A DNA stretch of 61,425 bases from NCBI GenBank assembly GCA_026710435.1, contig JAPOQZ010000029.1, forward strand, positions 1 to 61,425, in the 5' to 3' direction. The notes beneath the pieces are model-generated. The model saw only the letters and a program-made list of their open reading frames with translations, did no database searches and was not told the origin of the DNA. This document shows, piece after piece, positions 26,905 through 36,523 of the stretch. Position numbers and translations under genes: made by a program. This stretch comes from a bacterium (lineage in GTDB: Bacteria > Actinomycetota > Acidimicrobiia > Spongiisociales > Spongiisociaceae). Each line of letters begins with the position of its first letter. Position 1 is the first letter of the stretch.

Positions 26905-29010
26905 TCAGGCGTCGTCGAACTCCCGGGTGTTGGTCAGGTCGAACGTGTTGGAGTCCTCCGGGTCGTGCGAGTAACGGCCGTAGCTGATCCGGGCGTAGGC
27001 GCCGGAGTAGAGGGCCTCCTCGAAGGACTCGATACGGACGGAGGCGCCACGGATCGAGAAACGATCATTGTCGTCGTAGCGAACCAGTTTGGGGTTGCCG
27101 GCATCGTGGAGGATGACGTTCTCTCCCACGTCCTGCAGCAGGATCGGCACTCCCAGCGCGGAACGTCCCTTACCCTGGGAAGCAGCCCAGTAGTGGTTGA
27201 CGGGTCGGGCCGTGACGATCCCGCCGGCGGTCTCGGCGGAGATGAGTTCGGGGGCGGCCACGGTACCGTTCCAGATGTAGCGCAGTGAGGCGGCGCCCCG
27301 GGCGTCAGTGTCCCTGACCACCGGCGCCGCTCCGAGCCCCGAACCTTGATCGGAGCGGAACTCGATCCCGGCACCTGCCACCGCGTCGCCGTACTGGTCG
27401 GTGAGGAGCGCCCTCACCACGTTGACGGGACCCGGTCCCGCCTCCGTCAGTTCGTGGTAGGCGACCGCCTGCCGCAACCGGAGGGTGGTGGCCACCGGGG
27501 CCTGCTCGGACCAGACGACCGGCACGTCCCGGGTGTCGTCACCCGCCACGACCCCGAGGGTGGTCCTGTCCACCACCGCGAGCGGCTGCACCCGGACGTC
27601 GATGTCCAGCGTGATCTCGTCGTCGGCGGCGGCCCGGTCGGGGTCCGCGGCCGGGAACGAGACGGCCACCCGGCCCCCGACATCGGTCCGGTGCGTCTTG
27701 GTGGTGGTCAGGTCGCTGACCCCGTTCGTCTCGTAGGTAGTGGAGACCTGCACCCTGTGTCCGGCTTCGGCGACCGGCCTGCCGTCCTCGTCGATCAGCT
27801 GGAACACGAAGCTGATCGGGTCCCCCAGCTTCATCGCTTCGGCCGTGATCGCCATGTCGTCGGTGACCCGCACCGCCGACACCGGTTTCAGCACCTGGAC
27901 GTCGATCGTGGTCGACGGGGTGGTGCCCAGCCGGAACTCGTTGCCCAGGGAACCGGTCCAGGCCCACAACCGGACGTTGTCGGGGGGTTCGAGGACGACT
28001 TCCAGGTTGCCGAACTCGTCGAGGCGCTGGTCGGACCGGTCGATAGCGCACGCCCGACCGCCGAAGGCCACCTCGGCGCCCCGCAGGCAGCTTCCATCGC
28101 TGTCGAAGTAGACGAAGGGGTCGTCGGGCGAGGTGGAAAAGACGTCGACCAGTCCCCCGGCCCGGGGACGGAAACTCTGGTCGCGGGCCGAGATCTGCAC
28201 TTCCAGCGTGTCCCCTGCGGAGATCACCGCCGCGGTGCTCTGGATGGTCACCCCTGCCGGGCGGGCGTGGGTGTGGGCCAGCACCCGGGTCACGAACAGC
28301 GCCATCTGTGCCCTGGTCAGCAGCGTGTACGGCGAGAACGTCGAGGCGGTCACCCCCACCGTCACACCCATCTCGTATATGACCCGCACGGCGGTGACCA
28401 CGTAGTCGGGCTGGCCGCCCAGATCTTCGAACACGTCGTCGTCCGGAGTCACCTGGGAGGCGTCGGCCCCACCCGGCCCGGTGGGGGCCAGCAGGAGGAA
28501 CCGGTACAGGAAGAGTGCCATCTGGCGCCGGTCCATGGGGGAGTCGGGATGGAACGTGGTGGGCGACGTGCCCCTCGTGATCCCCATCGCGGCCAACTGG
28601 TTGACCGCGTCCTGGATGTGGGACGAGTGGTGGCCGATGTCCGCGAAACCCCGATCGGACGGCGCCGGGACGTTGATCCCGGCCGGGCCGGCGGCACGCA
28701 CCAGGAACATGGCCATCTGCCAGCGGGTTATCGGCTGGTCGGGAGCGAAGTGGTCCGGAGTCTTGCCCACCGTGATCCCGTAATAGGCCAGGCAGTTGAT
28801 ACCCTGTTCCGCGAAGTGACCGACCACGTCCCGGAACCCGGTCGAGTTGTTGGCATCCCCGATGCATGCCGAGTATCCGGCCAGATGGTCGGGCCGGCCG
28901 TCGAGGGCCCGGACCGGGGTCGGGAGCACCGCCATGGTCGAAGCGACGAGGAGAACTCCCAGCAGAGCCGCCGCTAGCCGCTCCGGAAATCCTGCCCTTG
29001 TCCAGCCCAT
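26905..29010 (-). CDS. SLH/Ig-like surface protein, paralogue 1
   Basis: About 701 residues. Signal peptide at about 1-36 (RLAAALLGVLLVASTMAVLP), then three SLH repeats (about 45-255). The first SLH has the conserved Cys pair (SACIGDANN ... GINCLAYYGIT). The marker HTHARPAGVTIQ ends the SLH part. Next comes a domain with the second Cys pair (SCLRGAEVAFGGRACAID), then Ig-like domains (RVTDDMAITAEAMKLGDPIS; LTDQYGDAVAGAGIEF) and a C-terminal module with YDDNDRFSI and FDLTN. Start at 29010 is the last ATG before the signal peptide; a GTG 36 bp upstream is possible. Expected at the outer cell surface in the S-layer. The C-terminal end, TNTREFDDA, differs from the other paralogues. Confidence 0.85.
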   Translation of the reverse strand: MGWTRAGFPERLAAALLGVLLVASTMAVLPTPVRALDGRPDHLAGYSACIGDANNSTGFRDVVGHFAEQGINCLAYYGITVGKTPDHFAPDQPITRWQMAMFLVRAAGPAGINVPAPSDRGFADIGHHSSHIQDAVNQLAAMGITRGTSPTTFHPDSPMDRRQMALFLYRFLLLAPTGPGGADASQVTPDDDVFEDLGGQPDYVVTAVRVIYEMGVTVGVTASTFSPYTLLTRAQMALFVTRVLAHTHARPAGVTIQSTAAVISAGDTLEVQISARDQSFRPRAGGLVDVFSTSPDDPFVYFDSDGSCLRGAEVAFGGRACAIDRSDQRLDEFGNLEVVLEPPDNVRLWAWTGSLGNEFRLGTTPSTTIDVQVLKPVSAVRVTDDMAITAEAMKLGDPISFVFQLIDEDGRPVAEAGHRVQVSTTYETNGVSDLTTTKTHRTDVGGRVAVSFPAADPDRAAADDEITLDIDVRVQPLAVVDRTTLGVVAGDDTRDVPVVWSEQAPVATTLRLRQAVAYHELTEAGPGPVNVVRALLTDQYGDAVAGAGIEFRSDQGSGLGAAPVVRDTDARGAASLRYIWNGTVAAPELISAETAGGIVTARPVNHYWAASQGKGRSALGVPILLQDVGENVILHDAGNPKLVRYDDNDRFSIRGASVRIESFEEALYSGAYARISYGRYSHDPEDSNTFDLTNTREFDDA

Positions 29011-29266
29011 CGCGGTCCAATCAACCCGGAATCCAAACCTCACGGACCCGGCCGGCAAGCAACCGGTCCATCGGGAAAGAGCGTAGTGCAATGCCCCCTG
29101 ATTGCAATAAGACGGTGCGCGGATAGGCGGACCTCGGCCGCACATGTCAATTACTGTGTCCGATTCTCGGTTACCCCCTGCCACTATCCGCGCCATCCCG
29201 ATGGTTGCACCGCGGAGACCTTCTACCCGGTCGGCAAACCCCGGAGCCGGACGGAGGGCCGGCGGG

Positions 29267-30268
29267 TCAATCGAGCGGGATGGGCGAGTTCTCGATGTGA
29301 GCGACCAGGGCCCGGCCGGTTCCTGCCTCTCGCATCCCGTACAGGGATCCGCCGGGGCTGGTCAGGTCCGCCAGGGACCCACCCCGAGCGGCTATCGCCC
29401 ATACCGCACTGGTGCGGACATGCCGCAACGACCATCCCGTGCCGTAACCGGCGTAGTCGGCAGCCTCCTTGACCCGGCGCCGTATCGAAGCCGGTGACAG
29501 CCCCACTACCGAAGCGGCGGTTCCGCGGAGCTCGGACAGCAGGTCGAGACGCCGGGACAGACCCTTCGAGACGGGACACCAGCCCCCCCGATCCTCGTAC
29601 CTCACCCTGGATCCGGGAAGGTCCACGTTTGACCATTCGAGCCCGGCGATCTCGGTGGCGGTGGCCAGGGTCTCCCAACCCAGGCCGATGATCACAACGT
29701 CGAGGGTGGCCCGCAGGCGGGTCCGGGAGTGCTTCTCCCTGCGGGTTCCCATCCCGACGCGATAGACCCTTCCCTCGCTGGTGGCAGCGACGAGGTCGGC
29801 CGCGTCGTCGGCGGTGATCCGTTCGCCGTCCGGGAGCCTGGCGAGGGTCGCCGGGATCCGATCGTCAGCCGGGAGCAGCCTCCCACCCATCTTCTGATGC
29901 CGCCATCTGATGGACGCCAGCACCGTACGCGCACCGGTTGCGGGAGCACCGAGCATCAGCAGTCCCATGATGTATTCGGAGATAGACGCGGGATCTGCGG
30001 GAAGCGGGGAGTGACCGTGGGACATGGCCCACATCTCCCACCGTGACCATTCGCGAGCGTCGTATCGGCTTCGGGTCTGATCGTAGAGCAGGTCCTCGCT
30101 CCTTTCTGCTTCTCGTCGCACGGATCCAACATCGTTGAGGGGGCGATCCTCGCAGCCGGCGCCCGAGTCGGGGTTTCCCGATCTCCGCACACCGGGGGAC
30201 CGCCCACCGTTGCAGCGGTCATGCCTCTCGACCCGTGGAATCATCCAATTACCCAGGCGCAAGGCCAT
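29267..30268 (-). CDS. Tyrosine-recombinase-like integrase, possibly degenerate
   Basis: 333 residues as an open frame; the first 60 (arginine-rich) may not be translated. An N-terminal SAM-like domain (YDAREWSRWEMWAMSHGHSP, then ASIRWRHQKMG) precedes a catalytic-like region. That region has TATEIAGLEWSNVDL in the place where integrases have R plus EL..L.W.D, and later LRHVRTSAVWAIAARGG resembling the HxxR helix. The first catalytic Arg is not seen, and no clear terminal Tyr motif follows. It may be a diverged or dead recombinase. It lies between two SLH paralogues, where a recombinase could shuffle surface genes; that is speculation. Confidence 0.55.
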   Translation of the reverse strand: MALRLGNWMIPRVERHDRCNGGRSPGVRRSGNPDSGAGCEDRPLNDVGSVRREAERSEDLLYDQTRSRYDAREWSRWEMWAMSHGHSPLPADPASISEYIMGLLMLGAPATGARTVLASIRWRHQKMGGRLLPADDRIPATLARLPDGERITADDAADLVAATSEGRVYRVGMGTRREKHSRTRLRATLDVVIIGLGWETLATATEIAGLEWSNVDLPGSRVRYEDRGGWCPVSKGLSRRLDLLSELRGTAASVVGLSPASIRRRVKEAADYAGYGTGWSLRHVRTSAVWAIAARGGSLADLTSPGGSLYGMREAGTGRALVAHIENSPIPLD

Positions 30269-30383
30269 CCAGCTTAAAGCTACCAGAAGTTAACTCCGGC
30301 TAGTCGCTTAAACGTCCGGGAATCTTCCTAGACCTTACAAGGCATAACAACAATCGCCCAGCTGCCGGTACGCGAACAAAGGA

Positions 30384-30497
30384 ACCTCCCGCCGGGCCGA
30401 GACGGGACTATCGAAACAGCCCCGATCCCTGGTCAGAGGCTCATGTCCCACACCCCGTTCGCCCATTACAAACCCCGGCATGAACAATCGGGGCTAG
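30384..30497 (+). repeat. Dispersed repeat family S, partial copy
   Basis: Contains ccgccgggccgagacgggac, ccctggtcagaggctcatgt and tacaaaccccggcatgaa, ending cggggctag as in the copy at 6530. The flanking 30269-30383 and 30498-30670 hold no recognised gene. Confidence 0.65.
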
Positions 30498-30670
30498 CGG
30501 AACCGGAATCCTCTTCCTGTCGCCCGCGCTTGGGGGACAGCATCATTGCTTATAACACGGACATGTCAGGAGCCCCGTCGTATTCGTAGCCGGCCCGCGC
30601 CGTCACCTGAGCGAGCCTGCGTGGTCACGATCAGCGATCTCCACGCATAGTGGGTGGGTTGCCCTTTCTG

Positions 30671-30712
30671 CCGGGGATCAAACTCGGCTTGACTCGACCC
30701 CCTCGGCAGGGG
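30671..30712 (-). terminator. Imperfect hairpin downstream of SLH paralogue 2
   Basis: On the minus strand, ctgccgagggggtc pairs imperfectly with gatccccggcag, just after the stop of the gene at 30716. No T-run follows, so it is only terminator-like. Confidence 0.35.
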
Positions 30713-30715
30713 ATC

Positions 30716-32791
30716 TCAACGGTTGCCGAGGGTGAAACTGTTGACCGTCGCGGACCGTTGATTGGTAATCGCGTATCTTAAGGTATCGCCGACGGTGAGA
30801 TCGTCCTCGAAGTCCGAATAGCTGACGGGCGATGGGCCGATCTTGAACGCGTCGTTGGAGTCGTACTCGATGAGGAGGACCCTCTCGTCATTGGTCACCA
30901 ATATCGTCGTGTCGTCGTCGGTGTCGACCACCCGGACGGTGCCCGAGCCGTCGGCAGCTCCCGATACCCGCATGACCCAGTACTGGCGAGTGGTGTCCCT
31001 TATCCTGTCGAACGAGCCAGTGATCCGCTCGGCAAAGCTCTCGGCGGAGTCCCGCTGGTAGTTGAGGCCGGCCACCCCTCTCGAGTTGGTGGTACGGCGA
31101 ACCCCGTTGGGGACCCCCCGGCTGTCGTTGGACGAGAACACCACCTGCTCGCCCCGCACCGGACCACCGTACTGGTCGCTGAGTGTGGCATGCACGGTGG
31201 CCGCTGCACCGCTTCCCGCGGACGAGGCAACAATGTACTCCCGCACGACCGCGAGCTCCAGCGTGGTGGGCTCGGCCCGATCGTCGGACCACTCGAGGGT
31301 GGCGTCGTCACGCGAACCGTCGTCGTCGACGATCCCGACGGCAGTCCCGTCCCGGACCGCGAGGCCTCCACTGGTCCGCACGTCCAGATCCAGGAAGGCG
31401 ACATCACCCGGTTCAGCGAACGGATCGACATGGAGGAAGGTCTGGCGGGCGGAACCGTCCGGCCCGGTGGTCTTGGTGAGGGTAGTGCGTTCCAACTGCG
31501 TCCCAGAGGTCCGGGACTCCTGGACTTCCAGAACGAACCGTACGCCCTCTCTCGGCACCGGGAGGCCGTCGTTGTCGACCAGCTGGAAAGTGAACGTCAC
31601 TGCTTCTCCGAAGGGCACCTTCACGGCACTGGATGGGAGGCTGTCGGTCACCATTAGAGCAGTGGGCGAGGCGAGGGTGGCAATGTCGATCGTGGCGTAC
31701 TGGGTAGTGTCCTCGTTGAAGACCTCGTCGCGGTTGCCCGTCCACATCCAGACCCTCAGCCTCTCGGCGTCTTCGCCCCCCACACCTGCCCTTAGGTTGC
31801 CTGACATGTCGGTAGCGGGATCCGTACCGTCGATGACGCACTCGCGCGCTCCCACCGCCGGACGAGCTTCCGCCGTGCATGTGCCCTTGTCACTGAAGAC
31901 CATGGTCGGATGGTCAGTAGTGAAGAGGTCCACCGACCGGTTGACGAGAGGCTGGTGACGCGTGTCGCGCAGCGATATCGCGATTTCCACCGGGGAGTCA
32001 CGGAACACCAGATCCTCGGTCACCTGCGCCGATACGCCCACCGGCCGGGCGTTGGTGTGGGCCAGCATACGGGTAATGAACACCGCCATCTGGCCCCTGG
32101 TCACCCAGCCCTCCGGGGAGAAGGTGGTAGCAGTGGTGCCCTGGGTCACGCCCATCTCGTAGAGCCGCCGGATTGCTTGGTTGGCGGTGAAGGAGACCTG
32201 GCTCAGGTCCTTGAAGTTGCTGTCGTCAGGCCGGACGGTATCTATGTCCGTACCTCCCGGTCCGGTGGCGGCCGCCGCCAGGAACCTGGCCAGCAGCAGG
32301 GCCATCTCCTTGCGGGTCACCGGTTCAGACGGCCTATAGGTGGTGTCGGTGGTCCCGGGCATTATGCCGCTTGCAGCCATCTGGTTGATCCCCGCCTGGA
32401 TGTGGGAAGCGAACGAGCCCAGATCGGTGTAGCCCTGATCTGCGGGCCCGGGTAGCACTATCCCGGCGGGAACGGCCGCCCGCTGCAGGAACAGGGCCAT
32501 CTGCCAGCGGGGGATGATGTCGCGGGGGGAGAACCTCTCCGGCGTCTTGCCGTAGGTGATCCCGTAGTGGGCCAGGCAGTTTGCAGCTTCCTCCGCGAAG
32601 TTGCCCACCATGTCCTCGAATCCGGCTGACTCAGCCGCCGCGGCTACGCACGCCGATTGCCCGGCCCTATGGTCGACGACCCCGTCCACACCGCCCGCAG
32701 GCGGCACAGATCCGAACAGCAGGGAGCCCGCCAGCAAGAGGGCGCTTGCCGAAAATGTCCAGCGGTTGCGCAATCCTGCTGCCTCCAACAT
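30716..32791 (-). CDS. SLH/Ig-like surface protein, paralogue 2
   Basis: 691 residues with a good ribosome site (gaaggag) before the ATG. Signal peptide at about 1-34 (ASALLLAGSLLFGSVPPAGG), then three SLH repeats (about 38-250). Cys pair one is SACVAAAAE with NCLAHYGITYG; the boundary marker is HTNARPVGVSAQ; Cys pair two is CTAEARPAVGARECVID. Ig-like domains follow (VPFGEAVTFTFQLVDNDGLP; LSDQYGGPVRGEQVVF), and the C-terminal module has IEYDSNDAFKIG, GDTLRYAI and NSFTL. Surface-exposed wall protein. Same strand and order as its six relatives. Confidence 0.87.
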   Translation of the reverse strand: MLEAAGLRNRWTFSASALLLAGSLLFGSVPPAGGVDGVVDHRAGQSACVAAAAESAGFEDMVGNFAEEAANCLAHYGITYGKTPERFSPRDIIPRWQMALFLQRAAVPAGIVLPGPADQGYTDLGSFASHIQAGINQMAASGIMPGTTDTTYRPSEPVTRKEMALLLARFLAAAATGPGGTDIDTVRPDDSNFKDLSQVSFTANQAIRRLYEMGVTQGTTATTFSPEGWVTRGQMAVFITRMLAHTNARPVGVSAQVTEDLVFRDSPVEIAISLRDTRHQPLVNRSVDLFTTDHPTMVFSDKGTCTAEARPAVGARECVIDGTDPATDMSGNLRAGVGGEDAERLRVWMWTGNRDEVFNEDTTQYATIDIATLASPTALMVTDSLPSSAVKVPFGEAVTFTFQLVDNDGLPVPREGVRFVLEVQESRTSGTQLERTTLTKTTGPDGSARQTFLHVDPFAEPGDVAFLDLDVRTSGGLAVRDGTAVGIVDDDGSRDDATLEWSDDRAEPTTLELAVVREYIVASSAGSGAAATVHATLSDQYGGPVRGEQVVFSSNDSRGVPNGVRRTTNSRGVAGLNYQRDSAESFAERITGSFDRIRDTTRQYWVMRVSGAADGSGTVRVVDTDDDTTILVTNDERVLLIEYDSNDAFKIGPSPVSYSDFEDDLTVGDTLRYAITNQRSATVNSFTLGNR

Positions 32792-33146
32792 CTATGCTCC
32801 TTCGTCGTTCCGGTGTCCGCCGAGCCGGTGGCGACTAACACCCGTGTGTTAGCTCACAGTGACATGTTACGGCAGAACGGCGCTGAGCACGCAACATCCC
32901 GCGATGCCGCCCCCGCCGTGACCGGACAAGGACCTGCGTCTCCTGCGTACCTGGTTGACCGTGCCAGGGGTCTGCGGGCAACGCGACGGTCCGGGCATCG
33001 CTGCATCCACATGCACCGACCGCTCGGTACACCAACGCCAAAGGGCCGAAGCTGTCACACTCGTGTTGCACAATGATATGTAACCGAAAGCACCAACGGT
33101 ACGTCTACGACGTCAAGCGGACCGGAAGGGACAAACTTGCACGGGG
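32792..33146. other. Spacer between SLH paralogues 2 and 3
   Basis: 355 bp without a gene. Two similar short blocks, cagtgacatgttac (32860-32873) and cacaatgatatgtaacc (33068-33084), may be promoter elements of the minus-strand gene at 32791 or part of a degenerate repeat (taaccgaaagcaccaacgg resembles family R). Confidence 0.4.
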
Positions 33147-35249
33147 CTATGGCCGGCGGGTGAAGATGTTCGTATCGTCGGGATCGTGGGACTGGAGATC
33201 CAGGTCCATGGTGTCGCCTTCTTCGAGGTCTTCCCGGAACCGGTCATAGCGCTCGGTGCTGTTCCCGAGGTTGAACTGGTCGTACCGGTCGTAGACGACT
33301 ATGAACGTGCCTTCTGTTCCCTCGATCACTAGCGTGTTGCGGTCCCGGTTGTGGACCTTCACCGTGTACGAGGTGAGGGCTCGGCCGGTCGGCGCGTCGT
33401 CCACCCAGTAATGCTCCAGCGGATCGTCGCGATCCGTCGATACCTGGCGATCGAGGCCCTCTGTGAAGGCCGAGATGCGCTCGGTTCCGTCGTCGTTCGA
33501 GTTCCAGCTGTAGCGGACCGTAGCCTGGCCGCGGCGGTTGGTGGTCGGCCGATGGTTGGGCTTGGCCATGTCCGGCGCGTCCTGGCCCAAGCCGTTCGGG
33601 CCCTGCGAGATGAAGTGTATCTTCACACCGCGCACCGGGTCGCCGTACTGGTCCACCAGGGTGGCGGTCACGGAGTTACGTCCCCGGCTTCCGGTGGTGG
33701 CATACCGGTACCTCGCGGACTGTTCCAGCACCAACGTGGTCGCCACATCGTCCCCGTCGCTCCACGCAAGTTGGACCATGCCGTTGGGGATCGGTTTGCC
33801 GTTCACGTCGATCACGTCGTAGCCGGCCGCGTCATCGACGGTGAACTCCAGGAGACCCTCGTCGTCGTCGTTCACCGGACGGAAACGGCTTAGCGGGAAG
33901 GTGAGCTCCACCCGGCCCGAGGAATCGGTGCCGTAGGTTCGGGTGCGGCGATTGGTCACCCGACCTTCGAGCGTCTCCTCGCTCACCACGGTGATATCGA
34001 CATCCTCCTCATAAACAGGATCCCCGTCCCTGTCCACCAGTTGGAAGGTGAAGTCGACACGCTGCCCGAACCGCACCTTCTTGGCTGCAGGATGCAGGTC
34101 GTTGCTGACCTCGATGGCGACGGGCGGTTTGGTGGTGATGAAGTGGAGCGAGACGTAGTCGGTTCGATCCTCGTCGAAGTCCTCCCTCAGGTTCCCTGTC
34201 CACGCCCACAGGATCAGGCTCTCGTCCACCTGAAGGTCGTAGACCAGGTTGCCGTCCCCGTCGGTGGTCTCGTCGTCGAGGTCGATCTCGCAGAGGTCGT
34301 CGCCAAACTCGGGAGTCAGACTCTCGTCCTTGCACCGGCCGCTGTTCGTGAAGTGGTCCTCCCGGCGTGGAGCGGAGAAGAGGTCCACCGGAGCATCCGC
34401 GACCGGCCGGTGGAAGCGGTCCCGAAACGAAGCGACGACCTCGACCGTGTAGCCTTCCGTGACCACCTCGTCCTCGGCTTGGAGGGTCAGCCCGGCAGGC
34501 CGGGCGTTGGTGTGGGCGAGCATCCGGGTGACGAACAGCGCCATCTGGGATCTGGTCAATTCGCGGTCGGGATGGAAGCGGTCGTCCGTTGCACCGTGGG
34601 TGATCCCCATCTCGTACAGGACCCGGATGTCCCGGTAGTAGGAAAGGGGCAGGTCGTCGATATCGTCGAAGACGTCGCCGTCGGGGTCCACGTCGTCGAT
34701 GTCCGCCCCACCCACGCCCGCCGGGGCCAGATCCAGGAAACGGGCGATGAACTTGACCATCTGCCGCCGGGTCACCAACCCCATCGGGTCGAAGGTGGAG
34801 GCGGTCTTGCCGTTGGTTATCCGAAGTTCGGCGAGCTGGTTGATCGCGTCCCGGAAGTATCGGGGATACCTGCCAATGTCACGGAAGCCCTGATCGGAGG
34901 GCTCCGGCAACTCGATCCCGACCGGTCCGGCCGCCCGGATCAGGAAGAGGGCCATCTGCGCCCTGCTTATCCCGTCCCGGGGCGAGAAGTACCCCCGAGC
35001 GGTCCCGATCGTGATCCCGTAGTGGGCCAGGCAGTTGATGGCATCCTCTGTGTCATCGGAATAGCTGCTGATGTCCCGGAATCCAGCCGATTCCAGCGCC
35101 GATCCCACGCAGGCCGAGTAGAGGGGAAGCTCGTCCTGCTCGCCGTTCCTCGCGGCCACGGGGAGAGCGGATCCGGCCAGCAGAGCGCCAACCAGTATCA
35201 CCACACCCGGCAACGTAAACCGCGCCCGCAAACGCAAGAACGCAGCCAT
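33147..35249 (-). CDS. SLH/Ig-like surface protein, paralogue 3
   Basis: 700 residues from the ATG at 35249, preceded by ggggagga; the in-frame ATG at 35294 lacks such a site. Signal peptide at about 1-33 (FTLPGVVILVGALLAGSALP), then three SLH repeats (about 38-250). Cys pairs: SACVGSALE with NCLAHYGITIG, and CKDESLTPEFGDDLCEID. The marker is HTNARPAGLTLQ. Ig-like domains carry RFGQRVDFTFQLVDRDGDPV and LVDQYGDPVRGVKIHF; the C-terminal module has VVYDRYDQFNLG, EEGDTMDL and DPDDTNIF. Rich in Asp and Arg. Closest in layout to the paralogues at 44813 and 49659. Confidence 0.87.
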   Translation of the reverse strand: MAAFLRLRARFTLPGVVILVGALLAGSALPVAARNGEQDELPLYSACVGSALESAGFRDISSYSDDTEDAINCLAHYGITIGTARGYFSPRDGISRAQMALFLIRAAGPVGIELPEPSDQGFRDIGRYPRYFRDAINQLAELRITNGKTASTFDPMGLVTRRQMVKFIARFLDLAPAGVGGADIDDVDPDGDVFDDIDDLPLSYYRDIRVLYEMGITHGATDDRFHPDRELTRSQMALFVTRMLAHTNARPAGLTLQAEDEVVTEGYTVEVVASFRDRFHRPVADAPVDLFSAPRREDHFTNSGRCKDESLTPEFGDDLCEIDLDDETTDGDGNLVYDLQVDESLILWAWTGNLREDFDEDRTDYVSLHFITTKPPVAIEVSNDLHPAAKKVRFGQRVDFTFQLVDRDGDPVYEEDVDITVVSEETLEGRVTNRRTRTYGTDSSGRVELTFPLSRFRPVNDDDEGLLEFTVDDAAGYDVIDVNGKPIPNGMVQLAWSDGDDVATTLVLEQSARYRYATTGSRGRNSVTATLVDQYGDPVRGVKIHFISQGPNGLGQDAPDMAKPNHRPTTNRRGQATVRYSWNSNDDGTERISAFTEGLDRQVSTDRDDPLEHYWVDDAPTGRALTSYTVKVHNRDRNTLVIEGTEGTFIVVYDRYDQFNLGNSTERYDRFREDLEEGDTMDLDLQSHDPDDTNIFTRRP

Positions 35250-35833
35250 GCAGTCCTCCCCGGTTTTCCCGCTCTTGGCTAATAGTATGGCCACTTTCGG
35301 CGACTAGCCAGTTGTGTACGGGCAAATAGCGCGAATCAACACCTCCGAACGCTCCAGACAATCGGGACCCAACACTTCAAGCCTCTGCTTGGCCTCCGAA
35401 AACGGCTTGCCAAGAGCCGAAAGGCCGGTGTCATACCCGGAGGAGTGATCCCATTTCAGACCGCCGGTCAGGGAGTCGACATGGCTCCGAGGAACCTCTC
35501 GAGGTTCCAAGGTAGACCCGGTTCGGCAGCGCCCACACCGGGTCGAGGCCGTTCGTGTGGACCCTTTCCAAGACTAGGAGAGGTAAACGGGGAACCAATT
35601 GATCGCCAACACACCCCATCGGGCTAGTGAACTGCGTCGACGATACCCGAAACCCCCCCGACCACCACCGGCCCCGGGGTCGAGACCGCGACAATCGCCC
35701 GACCGGTCGCCTCCGGCGGGTCCCGCCCCCGGGCGGTCTTACTAACGCGCCTTAGGTACCTGTACCCTTGTCCCCAATAGGGTCACTATCCAGTAGCATG
35801 GGAAGGCGTCAGCCACAGGAAGGACCCCACCCG
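35250..35833. other. Spacer without recognised gene
   Basis: About 580 bp. It contains the upstream region of SLH paralogue 3 (an AT-rich tactatta on the minus strand near 35284 could be its -10) and the leader of the gene at 35834. Nothing else is recognised. Confidence 0.4.
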
Positions 35834-36133
35834 ATGGCTCGTCGTCGTACCACAGGGATAGTCCCATCCTCGGAACGCGCGGCCGTGACCTGGCACGAAA
35901 CCTTCGCTGCCCCATTTCGCACGTTCGGTCCCGCTGTTCTCGCTGAACCGAACTCGCTTGAAAGGGTTCGGCCAACTACCCGTGCCGACAAGGATGCCTT
36001 CGTCCTTGTCTGCGTAGCGCGGATGGCATCCGGTGCTAGCCGCGAGCAGATTATGGACCTACTCGATTGGGACCTTGACCGTCTCGCCCAGGCTGCGCGG
36101 ATCGGCAAGACGATGATTAGGCAGATGGGATAG
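35834..36133 (+). CDS. Hypothetical 99-aa protein
   Basis: Starts at an ATG with aggaagga upstream. The sequence TRADKDAFVLVCVARMASGA then SREQIMDLLDWDLDRLAQAA is compatible with a small helical protein. No recognised family, signal peptide or membrane segment. The next frame (GTG at 36134) directly follows its stop and encodes a possible 66-residue protein with one hydrophobic stretch (VFPAFALQFHFLLWIAVGAA), which I regard as doubtful. Confidence 0.45.
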   Translation: MARRRTTGIVPSSERAAVTWHETFAAPFRTFGPAVLAEPNSLERVRPTTRADKDAFVLVCVARMASGASREQIMDLLDWDLDRLAQAARIGKTMIRQMG

Positions 36134-36390
36134 GTGGTTGATTGTATTGCCGAGGCGCTAGGAGTCTTCCCTGCCTTCGCCCTTCAGTTTCACTTCCTGT
36201 TGTGGATTGCCGTAGGGGCGGCTGGCGCAAGGCTTGTCCTCTGTGTTAACCATTCGCGCCCGAGTGTCGAAGGTTGCGGCCGATGCTCACAACGCGTGGC
36301 GGCCGAACGCACTAGAGGACTTGCGTCGGTATGAAGTAGAGAGCTGATTCGGGGATCGGGACACTGCGAACCGGATGACCTACCCGTGCT

Positions 36391-36513
36391 CTGGGATGAT
36401 CGGCAACCGACGGCTGTACCGGGACTTGGCCGCCCGTCACCTGGGCTGTAGCAGCGTGAGTTCGGTGTCGGCCTTGCTCGGTTGGTCCTACGTATCGGAA
36501 GGCCCACGGCTTC
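36391..36513 (+). repeat. Dispersed repeat family U, copy 1
   Basis: gggatgatcggcaaccgacg ... ggccgcccgtcacctgggc, then gttggtcctacgtatcggaa and ggcccacggctt. A full second copy is at 40186 and a half copy at 38250. The element abuts the 3' end of the HD-hydrolase relic and appears to have truncated it. Confidence 0.7.
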
Positions 36514-36523
36514 GGCTTGTGTG

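Noticed and set aside
27346..28977. 543-codon plus-strand frame opposite SLH paralogue 1
   Set aside because: Antisense shadow; similar shadows occur opposite every SLH paralogue.
36134..36334. 66-codon frame with a hydrophobic stretch after the gene at 35834
   Set aside because: The start directly follows the previous stop without a ribosome site of its own, and the C-terminal half looks non-coding. Left as a note in that entry.
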